From NCBI GenBank assembly GCA_000436035.1, contig FR893181.1, positions 1-20,564 on the forward strand: DNA of 20,564 nucleotides. The letters are read 5' to 3'. Each line of letters opens with the position of its first letter. The first letter of the stretch is position 1. Shown in pieces: positions 1-7,371 of this stretch. This stretch comes from Prevotella sp. CAG:732. Its GTDB lineage: Bacteria > Bacteroidota > Bacteroidia > Bacteroidales > Bacteroidaceae. The notes under the pieces were generated by a model that saw nothing but the letters and a program-made list of their open reading frames with translations, did no database searches and was not told the origin of the DNA. The translations under genes and the position numbers were made by a program.

Positions 1-32
1 ACGTTTGCCTTGTAAGACTCCACGATCATCTG
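1..32. repeat. 32-bp exact direct copy of xylanase gene segment 1895-1926
   Basis: Bases 1-32 are identical, in the same orientation, to bases 1895-1926 inside the minus-strand xylanase gene. Identity breaks at position 33 (cc here, gt there), followed by a shared agcag. In the xylanase the segment encodes part of a conserved GH10 stretch around YQMIVESYKANVP, so the copy at the left edge is the displaced one. Its true left limit lies outside the window. Confidence 0.9.
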
Positions 33-143
33 CCAGCAGAATCTCCTATATTCTTGTACTTGATTCCAGAAGATGAGGAAAATCATAATGAAGCTTTGGT
101 AGGCAACAACAATCCAGTTGTAGCTGTTCCGAAGGCTCAGTAA
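3..143 (+). CDS. C-terminal tail of an unrecognised protein (5' end outside window)
   Basis: An open frame enters from the left edge and stops at TAA 141-143. The readable end is about 46 residues, including LPAESPIFLYLIPEDEEN and closing with NPVVAVPKAQ. It has no motif I recognise, and no function is assigned. The codons over positions 3-32 are the antisense of a GH10 xylanase segment (exact match to 1895-1926), so only the part from about position 33 is likely native to this gene. The rest may come from a rearrangement or chimeric join. A hairpin terminator starts 10 bp after the stop, which supports this being the true 3' end of a gene. The composition looks more AT-rich than that of the xylan genes. 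Confidence 0.5.
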   Translation, partial: VCLVRLHDHLPAESPIFLYLIPEDEENHNEALVGNNNPVVAVPKAQ

Positions 144-152
144 AATATTATT

Positions 153-203
153 AAGGTGTGCTTCTTGCTGCTCGTCTTCGAGCGCAGTGGACACACCTTT
201 TAT
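153..203. terminator. Bidirectional hairpin terminator between converging genes
   Basis: The outer arms aaggtgtg (153-160) and cacacctt (192-199) are perfect complements. They enclose a second stem built from ctcg and cgag around a tctt loop near 171-181. On the plus strand the stem is followed by a short T-rich run (tttta). It lies 10 bp after the plus-strand stop at 143 and directly abuts the minus-strand ATPase stop at 203, so it can serve both convergent genes. Confidence 0.75.
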
Positions 204-1468
204 TATGAAAGTAGCCACTTCCATATAGGAACAACTGCTATTTTCAGATGACTCTCCTCTATTTCTTGTTCACTATCACGAGTGACAATCAATGCTTTCT
301 CAATATGCTGGGCATTGGCGAATTTCACCAAGGCACCAATTTCTCTACTGCGAGTAGTCTCATCCGTTATGCTATAGCTTACCTGTATAGCAAGATTTTC
401 TTCGGGTACATAGAAATCGACTTCAATACCTTTATTATAATAATACACCTCATTGCCATATTTCTTATAAAGATGAATGGCACAAAGGTTTTCAAGCAGG
501 GATGTCTCAGGATCAACCAAGAATAGATTGAGCAATCCATTGTCTATGAAATAATGTTTCTTCATCGTTTCTTTCTCAACAAACTTGGAAGCATAATTTT
601 CCAATGAAAATATGAGACAGCTATCCTTCAAGAAACCGACATAATTGATGACACTCTGGGCATTGGTTTTCACACCAGTAGAACAAACTAGATTGCTGAT
701 ACGATTGTATGCCATTGGTTGCTTTACGCTATCAGCCAATTTTCGGATGGTCATACGCAATGCCTCTTCGTTACGCACCCCATTTCTGGCAATCACATCG
801 CTAAAGAATATTTTTTGGAAGATTCCTGTAATCCATCCTCGCTTGTCTATCACAGAAGTCAACTCAGGAAAGCCACCATAATAGAAGTATTCTTGGAACG
901 ATCTCTGTACCTCGGCGCTCTGTTTGCTAAATTTCCAGTTTTTTTTCAGTTGAACGGCATGAGCCTCCAAAAACTCATCAAAAGAATACGGATACACATT
1001 TACCACCCAATAGCGGCCACCCAATGTGGTAGCGATGTCACGGCTCAACATCTTCGCATTGCTACCCGTAATATAAACTTGATATTTTTGATTAGCTAAC
1101 CTACGAGCAAAATGCTCCCAACCAGTAATGTTTTGGATTTCGTCCAAAAACAAAATAGGCTGTGTGGACGACAAGGCTTGATGGGCTTGAATAATTAAAT
1201 CCATCTCTTCTGTTTTTATATTAGCGATACGCTCATCATCAAAGTTGATATATACCAACTCCTCCATCTGATGCCCTTTGGCTATCAGTTGTTTCATTCG
1301 CTGATAAAGCAAATACGATTTACCTGCTTGTCTTACACCCACCAAAACATAATTGCCATGTGGCTCAAAAAAGAAGTGACGTTCCACCAATTCAATCTGT
1401 TCCACAAGCTCTTGGTTTTCTAAGATGATTTTCTGTATAATGTTTTTGTCCATATCTGTTGTCTTCAT
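203..1468 (-). CDS. AAA family ATPase with DUF4143-type C-terminal domain
   Basis: A 421-residue protein of the AAA_14 plus DUF4143 type, common in Bacteroidetes; the cellular role of the family is not settled. Visible features are a Walker A motif GVRQAGKS (44-51), a Walker B strand ILFLDE (105-110) followed by IQNITGWE, and a sensor-like YITGSN (132-137). The region after about 200 matches the DUF4143 layout. Near its end, GIEVDFYV (347-354) followed by AIQVSYS (360-366) resembles a PD-(D/E)XK nuclease core in which the expected E-x-K is replaced by Q-x-S, so catalysis there is doubtful. No signal peptide is seen, so it is probably cytoplasmic. An alternative start is Met6. It has its own promoter (1484-1513) and is separated from the xylan genes by a terminator. 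Its sequence is visibly more AT-rich than the neighbouring PUL, suggesting an unrelated or acquired gene. Confidence 0.85.
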   Translation of the reverse strand: MKTTDMDKNIIQKIILENQELVEQIELVERHFFFEPHGNYVLVGVRQAGKSYLLYQRMKQLIAKGHQMEELVYINFDDERIANIKTEEMDLIIQAHQALSSTQPILFLDEIQNITGWEHFARRLANQKYQVYITGSNAKMLSRDIATTLGGRYWVVNVYPYSFDEFLEAHAVQLKKNWKFSKQSAEVQRSFQEYFYYGGFPELTSVIDKRGWITGIFQKIFFSDVIARNGVRNEEALRMTIRKLADSVKQPMAYNRISNLVCSTGVKTNAQSVINYVGFLKDSCLIFSLENYASKFVEKETMKKHYFIDNGLLNLFLVDPETSLLENLCAIHLYKKYGNEVYYYNKGIEVDFYVPEENLAIQVSYSITDETTRSREIGALVKFANAQHIEKALIVTRDSEQEIEESHLKIAVVPIWKWLLS

Positions 1469-1483
1469 TATGAAATTCGCTCA

Positions 1484-1513
1484 CAAAGATAAGGATTTTC
1501 TTTAATATTTCAA
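1484..1513 (-). promoter_or_regulatory. Bacteroidetes-type promoter for the ATPase gene
   Basis: Read on the minus strand, TATCTTTG (complement of 1484-1491) matches the -7 consensus TAnnTTTG. A TTG (complement of 1511-1513) lies 19 bp upstream, at the -33 position. The ATPase ATG follows 15 bp after the -7 element, giving a very short leader. The -33 element falls inside the first of the two palindromes at 1508-1557. Confidence 0.65.
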
Positions 1514-1557
1514 TTAGTAATTGAAAGAATTAATCATTTTTATCAATTAGTAATTGA
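1508..1557. repeat. Twin identical palindromes, 33 bp apart, overlapping the ATPase promoter
   Basis: tttcaattagtaattgaaa (1508-1526) is a palindrome with perfect 9-bp arms around one central base. A second copy, with 7-bp arms, lies at 1543-1557. The shared 17-bp direct repeat is 1510-1526 and 1543-1559, a start-to-start distance of 33 bp, about three helical turns. The first copy covers the -33 element of the ATPase promoter. This geometry fits a pair of dimeric regulator sites on one DNA face. The regulator is unknown. Confidence 0.7.
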
Positions 1558-1573
1558 AAAATGTAACCAAAAG

Positions 1574-1607
1574 AAGGGCGATGTAGCACACTTGCTGCAT
1601 CGCCCTT
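1574..1607. terminator. Hairpin terminator at the end of the susC-susD-SGBP-xylanase operon
   Basis: Arms 1574-1588 and 1593-1607 pair over 15 positions with one mismatch or wobble (1584/1597) around a 4-nt loop. The stem core is gggcgatg/catcgccc. In the minus direction it lies about 50 bp after the xylanase stop (1657) and is followed by a T-rich stretch (cttcttttggtt), as expected for an intrinsic terminator. It separates the PUL from the ATPase gene. Confidence 0.8.
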
Positions 1608-1656
1608 TGAGGTTTGCGTATGAAATCTAAATTAACGATTCTAAACGACTTTGTAT

Positions 1657-4062
1657 TTATTTGCTTACACTTGAAGAAACGTTGTTCTTCTCGTAGTATG
1701 CCTTGTATTCGTCACCACCAAACTTCAAGCCGAGGTCCTCGCCTGCGATACCATCGCAGAAGCCCTTGTAAGCCCACTTGCGCTTGTAGTCCTTGTCGAA
1801 GAGGTTTGGCACCTGACCCTTTAGCCAGTACTCATGTTCAGCCTCATTGTCAGACAAACTCCAGATGGTGATACCGCTCTGCTGGGCTGCAGGAACGTTT
1901 GCCTTGTAAGACTCCACGATCATCTGGTAGCAGTCGCTCTGAGCCTTGTACTGATTGGCTGAAGGAGAACCTGTGCCAAGAGAAATGTCAAGCTCGGTGA
2001 CACGTACCAACTTACCTGTGGCTGCCATCGTCTGGAACATGGCATCTACTTTCTCTTTCAAGGCTGCGATGTTCTCGGCGTTCTTGGTAGCATCGTCGCT
2101 GCAAGAGAGGGTGACGTGCATCTGAGTGCCGATACCATCCACGATAGGAGAGCCATTCTTGGTGTCGATGTCGTTGACAAACTTCACGAGGGCTTCGAGC
2201 TTCTTAGGAGAGGTCTCCAAGTTGTAATCGTTGACGAAGAGCTTGGTCTCTGCTGGCAGATACTTGCGAGCCAACTGGAATGCCTTGACATGATAGTCTG
2301 GTACATAGTAGCCCCAATACCAGTGGTTGTTACCCCAGTTGAGGCTCAAACCATCAGCTACCGTCTCTTCTGGTGCTGCATCATCGTCACTACCGAAGAT
2401 GCCTTCGTCGAGACCACGGAACTTGTTGCTTCCGTCTGCGATAGGCTCATTGACTACATCATATCCATAAGGAGTAACGCCCTTTTCCTTCAAGTGGTTG
2501 GCTACGCCGCTTACCCATGCTTCCATGGCTCCCTCAAGGGCAGCCTGCTTTTCTGCAGGAGTCTTCAATACATAGTAGCTCTTGCTAGCTGCACGATGTT
2601 GCTTGCCACGAGCACGGAATATCGTTTGCTTAGCTCCTGCTGCAGCGCCTTGGTCTTTGGCGAGACCGAACTTGATGTTGTCCACGCAATAGGTAGCTTC
2701 CTTCTCTCCGAAGTTGATGACAACTCGGTAGCTATCATCATTTGGGGTAGAGAATTCAACTTCATATTTAGCCCAGTCCTTGCCGACTACGAGGTCTTTG
2801 TAGAGACCTTGGTTGCCTGAACTCTTGTTCTGATAGATAATCTGAAGCTTGCCGTCGGCAATGTTCGACTTGGCATAGAATTGGAGAATATAATTCTTGC
2901 CAGTTACGAGTGGGTCGTCAAATTCTTTCACAAGTTGGGCTTTCCAGCTATTGCCGCTGCCTCCGTCTTCTTTTGTCTTGAGCACAACTCCAACACTTTC
3001 TTTGTATCCCATTCCTTTCTCGGCTGTCACACTTTCCTTGTTGCTGCCCCAAGACATCCAACTTCCTGTGGTTCCACCTTCGAAGTCATAGTCGTCACCA
3101 GCTAATACATTGTCCATAGGGTCAACTTCCTTGATACCGAACTCAATATTGTCAAGGTAGATGGTGCTGGCAACTTTTCCGAAGTTGATACAGATACGAT
3201 TCATGTCCTCTTTGTTGCAAGTGTAGTCGTATTCGATAGTTGTCCAATCTGTACCAACTGTGAAGGCGTGATAGCCTTCTCCTGCATTGGTCTTGTTGTT
3301 CTGCGTAGCAAATTGAAGAACTTCACCTGCCACAGATGACTTGGCCTGGAAGCGAATGGTGTATGTCTTGCCGACTTCCAAAACATTATCGAGATCTTGT
3401 ACGAACTGTGCCTTGTAAAAGTCGTCGCCATCTTTAGGGTTGACGAGTTTCACGCCATAGCTTCCTTCTTTGGCAGCCTCTGCACAAGCTTCTGTAGTAC
3501 TATTATTTCCCCAAGAACTCCAACTGCTCTTGTCGCCTTTCTCGAAGTCACCATTCTTGATGATGGTTTGGATGTCGCTGCTGCTTTCCACCACGAGGGT
3601 AGGAGCGATGAGCGATTTGAGGTAGCTCTGGTTCTGCTGGGTATGCCAGAAGAAGTTGTGACCATAGAGTTTCATTCCCTCTGGCATGGCAGCAATCAGC
3701 TTATCGACAGTAGCGAAGTTGATGGTTCCGCTATTACCAAGCATCGCATCGCTCTTCATAGCGTTGCCAGGGGTGAACATCTGGTAGTTGGCATTGACAA
3801 GGTCACCCTCGCCATTCTCATTGTTCACGTACATGTCTGCACCACAACCGATACCAATCACCATATTAGGTGTGTATTGGTTGGCGTAGTCCTTGATATT
3901 GTCGTAGTTGGCGATTACCTCCTTTACGGCAAGAGGAAGGTCGGCAGAGGTCACGTCGGCGTGGTCGCCAGGCTTGCCCCATTGCATGATTTGGTCGTCG
4001 CAACCAGTGAGTAGCATCGTGGATGCTACTACTGGAATTATGATTCTTGTGATTTTCATCAT
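1657..4062 (-). CDS. xyn10C: GH10 endo-1,4-beta-xylanase lipoprotein with two inserted CBM4/22-like modules
   Basis: Endoxylanase that cuts the xylan backbone, predicted on the cell surface. I choose ATG 4062 (or the adjacent ATG at 4059) because the lipoprotein signal MMKITRIIIPVVASTMLLTGC then starts correctly after an A/G-rich ribosome site; an upstream ATG at 4098 would add a charged extension. The protein is 801 residues with lipobox LLTGC (Cys21) followed by acidic DD. The GH10 N-terminal part (about 38-153) contains GNAMKSD and LYGHNFFWHTQ. Two homologous beta-sandwich modules (about 166-308 and 320-468, each with SWG near the start and INFG...DNI.FG at the end) interrupt it. The GH10 fold then resumes with acid/base Glu539 (VVNEP) and nucleophile Glu690 (VTELD). 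This architecture matches Prevotella/Bacteroides Xyn10C-type enzymes. It is last in the susC operon, 46 bp after the glycan-binding gene. Confidence 0.93.
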   Translation of the reverse strand: MMKITRIIIPVVASTMLLTGCDDQIMQWGKPGDHADVTSADLPLAVKEVIANYDNIKDYANQYTPNMVIGIGCGADMYVNNENGEGDLVNANYQMFTPGNAMKSDAMLGNSGTINFATVDKLIAAMPEGMKLYGHNFFWHTQQNQSYLKSLIAPTLVVESSSDIQTIIKNGDFEKGDKSSWSSWGNNSTTEACAEAAKEGSYGVKLVNPKDGDDFYKAQFVQDLDNVLEVGKTYTIRFQAKSSVAGEVLQFATQNNKTNAGEGYHAFTVGTDWTTIEYDYTCNKEDMNRICINFGKVASTIYLDNIEFGIKEVDPMDNVLAGDDYDFEGGTTGSWMSWGSNKESVTAEKGMGYKESVGVVLKTKEDGGSGNSWKAQLVKEFDDPLVTGKNYILQFYAKSNIADGKLQIIYQNKSSGNQGLYKDLVVGKDWAKYEVEFSTPNDDSYRVVINFGEKEATYCVDNIKFGLAKDQGAAAGAKQTIFRARGKQHRAASKSYYVLKTPAEKQAALEGAMEAWVSGVANHLKEKGVTPYGYDVVNEPIADGSNKFRGLDEGIFGSDDDAAPEETVADGLSLNWGNNHWYWGYYVPDYHVKAFQLARKYLPAETKLFVNDYNLETSPKKLEALVKFVNDIDTKNGSPIVDGIGTQMHVTLSCSDDATKNAENIAALKEKVDAMFQTMAATGKLVRVTELDISLGTGSPSANQYKAQSDCYQMIVESYKANVPAAQQSGITIWSLSDNEAEHEYWLKGQVPNLFDKDYKRKWAYKGFCDGIAGEDLGLKFGGDEYKAYYEKNNVSSSVSK

Positions 4063-4108
4063 TCTTTCTCTTTTAAAGATTAATAAATCTGAAACCATTC
4101 ATCTGTGA

Positions 4109-5539
4109 TTAATAGTCAGAGACGGTGATGGCTGTGATAGGCACGATGCGGAAGTTGTCCAGATAGATCTTCTTGTTGAAGAGCTGTGATGGATAGTCTG
4201 CATCTTCTGCTTCTGAGTCCCACTTCAAGTCAGAATTGCAGAACAAGATACCGAAGTTCTTGTAGCTTCCTGCGTTTTTGTCGTCGATGACATTTTGGAA
4301 AGTCCAAGTCAACTCATCATTGGTGTAGTTACCGAATGCGGTGAGTGGGATGGTGATGGTCTGCCATCTAGCTCCTGTGGTGAATGGCGTGTGCTTGCCT
4401 GTCTCACGGTCGAGCCATGGCACCCAAGCGTATCCTTGGCTTTTGTAGTCCTTGTTGTACTTGGTGCAAGCAGAGCCATAACCATAGTTGGAGAGGTTGT
4501 TCTGGAGCGTAATCTCAATCTGACCACTCAAGTCCCATTCCTCTGGACAATATACGTCAAACTGCAATGCTACGGAATCGAGTGGAGTAGTGCCTGGTAT
4601 GAAACTGGTCATGCGATTCCAGTCATCGTCTGCATCACCATTGCCGGCTGTCCAGAATCCCTTGATGCTGGATACACCAGCCTTCACACCATCAGGATTG
4701 TCGGAGAGATAGCTGGCTGGGATGATCTGAATCACCTTGCCACGTCCTGAGTTCAATGGGTCATCTACCAAGTCTTCGGCTGAGAATGTGGCACTCCAAC
4801 CGCCTTGTGTTCCCTTGCCGTCAAAGTTGATGACGTAGCAACTGTTGTTGTTGAAGTAGGCAGGAGAGATGGCGGTACCATTGGCTCCCTCAGTGGTGAT
4901 GCTACCACCTACCTCGCTTACGCCGCTAGGCATGGTGAAGGTGAACCATTCGCCGTCTTCCTCATCGTTGACGATGCCTTCGGTGATTTCTGTTCCGTCA
5001 GGGAGAGTAACCTTGGTCGTACCATCGAGGTTGGCACCTGATACCTTGACAGTCTCGCCTGCTTGTGGCAGGGTGTTGTCGATGCTTGCGATAACAGGGG
5101 CTGCGGCACGGATGGTGAACTGATAAGTAGTCTCTGTGTTGTCCTTCACAAAGCGGATGGTGTTGCGTACACTTGCGTCTGCTTTTGCCACTGGGGTCTT
5201 GCTGTTGAGGGTCACCCAGATGTTGTTGTCTGTCATCAACGCATTGTTGAAGTAGGTCTCGAAACCGTTCACATAGATTTTCTTCAAGCCTGAGAAGCCA
5301 GAACCTTCGATGCGGAGGGTCTGACCGAGGCGAGCAAACTCTACCTCACGGTCGTAGTTGCCATCTTCAGCCTTGGTATCTTCCAAGAAGACCTTGTTGA
5401 TGGTCATGGTGGTAGATTGGCAGTCATCGTCGTCGTTACAAGAGGTGAGCGATGGAACGATGGCGAGCAACATCAGGGGAACCAAGCCCTTCAGCATCTT
5501 CTCCACCTTATTATATATATCTCTTTTCATGATTTTCAT
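4109..5539 (-). CDS. SusE-position surface glycan-binding lipoprotein (xylan SGBP)
   Basis: A 476-residue non-catalytic outer-membrane lipoprotein expected to bind xylan for the neighbouring SusC/SusD transporter. The signal ends in lipobox LTSC (Cys34), followed by NDDDD, a strongly acidic run typical of Bacteroidetes surface-export signals. Two tandem IPT/TIG-like beta domains follow (about 45-145 and 147-228, the second with the pattern PQAGETVKVSGANLDG). A larger C-terminal beta-sandwich (about 233-470) is rich in Trp and Tyr and probably holds the binding site (YAWVPWLDRETG, WTFQNVID). Position and architecture match XusE of P. bryantii and the SGBPs of Bacteroides xylan PULs. Met1 is used as start; Met4 is an alternative. 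It lies 68 bp after the SusD-like gene in the same operon. Confidence 0.85.
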   Translation of the reverse strand: MKIMKRDIYNKVEKMLKGLVPLMLLAIVPSLTSCNDDDDCQSTTMTINKVFLEDTKAEDGNYDREVEFARLGQTLRIEGSGFSGLKKIYVNGFETYFNNALMTDNNIWVTLNSKTPVAKADASVRNTIRFVKDNTETTYQFTIRAAAPVIASIDNTLPQAGETVKVSGANLDGTTKVTLPDGTEITEGIVNDEEDGEWFTFTMPSGVSEVGGSITTEGANGTAISPAYFNNNSCYVINFDGKGTQGGWSATFSAEDLVDDPLNSGRGKVIQIIPASYLSDNPDGVKAGVSSIKGFWTAGNGDADDDWNRMTSFIPGTTPLDSVALQFDVYCPEEWDLSGQIEITLQNNLSNYGYGSACTKYNKDYKSQGYAWVPWLDRETGKHTPFTTGARWQTITIPLTAFGNYTNDELTWTFQNVIDDKNAGSYKNFGILFCNSDLKWDSEAEDADYPSQLFNKKIYLDNFRIVPITAITVSDY

Positions 5540-5607
5540 CGTTTTAATCTGTTAATGATATAACTGTAAGACTGATTTCGTCTTGAATCCATGAGCCGGA
5601 CTGTGAT

Positions 5608-7350
5608 TTAGTCGAAGAGGGTTGCCTCGTCCACCTCACGCTCGCCAAACTCATACTTCACGGTCTTGATGTTGCCATCGGCATCAGTCTTCAAGTTAGG
5701 GTTCTTGGTCTGGTCGGTATCAGCCATAGGAAGCGTCAAACTCTTGGCGGTAGCGGTTGCCACACCAGGACCAGGAGCGCTGTAGTCTTTGCTCAACTTA
5801 TAAGTGTTGGTGCTGCTCTCGAAGTAGCTAGCATTGCGGTTCTGGTCGTTGCAGTAGTTCACAATCTTCTGCTGCTGATAATATCCTTGACGAACGAGGA
5901 AGTACCAATACAAGCCCTCGAAGGCAAACTCCATACGGTTCTCATGGCGAAGGTCCTCATAACCAATCTTGCTCTTCTCTGGCATGCCGGCACGCTTGCG
6001 GATGGCATTGAAGTACTTCAACGCATCAGCGTCGGTAGTGCTCTCGTTGTTGCCAAGCACAGCCTCTGCATAGTTGAGATATACCTCGGCAAGGCGCATC
6101 ATATAGGTGTTGATACCAGAGTTGTTTGGTACGCTGAATCCATTCACCTTCTTGGTTCCGATGACATACTTCTTGATGTTGGCACCCTGGGAACTAGGAC
6201 TTTCTGTTACACCATATACGTATGGATCGCTAGGGTCGGCACTTAGCTCTGGATATTCTTCGCCATAGAAAGCGATGGAGTTGTGGCGACGTTTGGTATC
6301 TACCATAGCCTTGGTGTCAAGAGTTGCATCGTCATAGTTGGAGAACTCATTCCAGAGGTCGTAAGAGCAATAGGTAGCTCCACCCCAAGCATTGGTATCG
6401 CCTACCATGGTGCTCCAAGCGAGGAAGCGGGTCATGCTCTGTGCTGCACCGCCGGCACCATCACCCTTGATAAACTGGAGTTGGAACATCGCTTCGTCAT
6501 TGTTGTTGATGTTGTTGTAACTCCAAAGGTCGTCATAGTTGTCGAGCAACTTGTAGTTGCTTTCCTTGATTACCTTGAGGGCAGCCTTCTTGGCGAGGTC
6601 GAGATAGTACTCGTTGCGAGTGCCACGATTGAAGTCGGTGGCAATGTTGGTGCCATCATAAGCTCCGCTTGTGGTCAAGCCTGCCATGGAGAGGTAGAGA
6701 CGGCTCAACATACCGTATGCGGTGTATTTGTTGACGCGACCAACTTGTCCCTGAGATGCTGGAAGATTCTTGGCAGCATATTCCATGTCTCGGATGGCAA
6801 ACTCGATGACATCCTCACGAGGCTGTGCAGGCACGACGTAGTTGTTGACCAAGTCGGAGGTGTTGGTATAGATGATACCGCATCCCCAGAGTGTGCCGAT
6901 GTACCAGTAAGCCAAACCACGCATGAAGCGAGCCTCGGCAATACCTTGTATCTTGGCAGTCTCGCTCACGCTTGGTGTACACTTGGTGAGGAGGTTGTTG
7001 ATGGTGTTGTTACTCTGTGAAACTACTGAGTAAAGTGAGCCCCATGCCTCGCTCAAACCCTGTGAGAGGGAGTTCTCTGTGAAATTGGTGTAAGGGTAGA
7101 TGTAGTTGGAGTACTGTGCCGTGATGTTGTTGGCACGTCCATCGCCCATACCATAATAGAACTTATCGTTGAAGTCATACCACACGTAGTTGTAGAGTGG
7201 ATAAGTAGCCGAAGCCACCGCATCGTCCGACTCGTAGTAGTTGTCAGGACTCAACTGATAAGAGTTCTTTTGCTTGAGGAAGTCTTCCGCACAACTGCTG
7301 AACGAAAGGATTCCTGCCAAAGCTGCTGTATATAATAATATCTTTTTCAT
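5608..7350 (-). CDS. SusD/RagB-family glycan-binding outer-membrane lipoprotein
   Basis: A 580-residue SusD-type lid protein that captures oligosaccharides and passes them to the SusC channel. The signal MKKILLYTAALAGILSFSSC has its lipid-anchor Cys at 20, followed by AED. The N-terminal FLKQKNSYQLSPDNYYES and the helical segments around FMRGLAYWYIGTLWG are typical of the TPR-based SusD fold. The C-terminal MRLAEVYLNYAEAVLG, YFNAIRKRAGMP and ENRMEFAFEGLYWYFLVRQG are hallmark SusD_RagB segments. Length is normal for the family. The ATG is 21 bp after the SusC stop, with an aggag-like site upstream, so the two are co-translated neighbours. The substrate is inferred to be xylan oligosaccharides from the adjacent GH10 and GH67 genes. 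Confidence 0.95.
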   Translation of the reverse strand: MKKILLYTAALAGILSFSSCAEDFLKQKNSYQLSPDNYYESDDAVASATYPLYNYVWYDFNDKFYYGMGDGRANNITAQYSNYIYPYTNFTENSLSQGLSEAWGSLYSVVSQSNNTINNLLTKCTPSVSETAKIQGIAEARFMRGLAYWYIGTLWGCGIIYTNTSDLVNNYVVPAQPREDVIEFAIRDMEYAAKNLPASQGQVGRVNKYTAYGMLSRLYLSMAGLTTSGAYDGTNIATDFNRGTRNEYYLDLAKKAALKVIKESNYKLLDNYDDLWSYNNINNNDEAMFQLQFIKGDGAGGAAQSMTRFLAWSTMVGDTNAWGGATYCSYDLWNEFSNYDDATLDTKAMVDTKRRHNSIAFYGEEYPELSADPSDPYVYGVTESPSSQGANIKKYVIGTKKVNGFSVPNNSGINTYMMRLAEVYLNYAEAVLGNNESTTDADALKYFNAIRKRAGMPEKSKIGYEDLRHENRMEFAFEGLYWYFLVRQGYYQQQKIVNYCNDQNRNASYFESSTNTYKLSKDYSAPGPGVATATAKSLTLPMADTDQTKNPNLKTDADGNIKTVKYEFGEREVDEATLFD

Positions 7351-7371
7351 GTTGTATTCTCCTTTCTTTCA

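Noticed and set aside
1508..1559. Twin palindromes as a CRISPR or transposon end
   Set aside because: Only two units occur, the spacer is about 16 bp, no cas or transposase gene is present, and no matching copy is seen elsewhere in the window. Paired operator sites fit better.
2116..4014. Several long plus-strand open frames opposite the surface xylanase (for example 2116-2820, 3397-4014)
   Set aside because: They lie fully within the xylanase gene on the other strand, show no family features and no promoter or ribosome site of their own.
4060..4098. Upstream ATG at 4098 for the surface xylanase
   Set aside because: It adds 12 residues, some charged, ahead of a normal lipoprotein signal, and starts only 10 bp after the previous stop. 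The paired ATGs at 4062/4059 have a purine-rich site and give a proper signal.
6283..7020. 245-codon open frame opposite the SusD-like gene
   Set aside because: Antisense shadow of a well-supported SusD gene; hydrophobic Val-rich composition without domain features.
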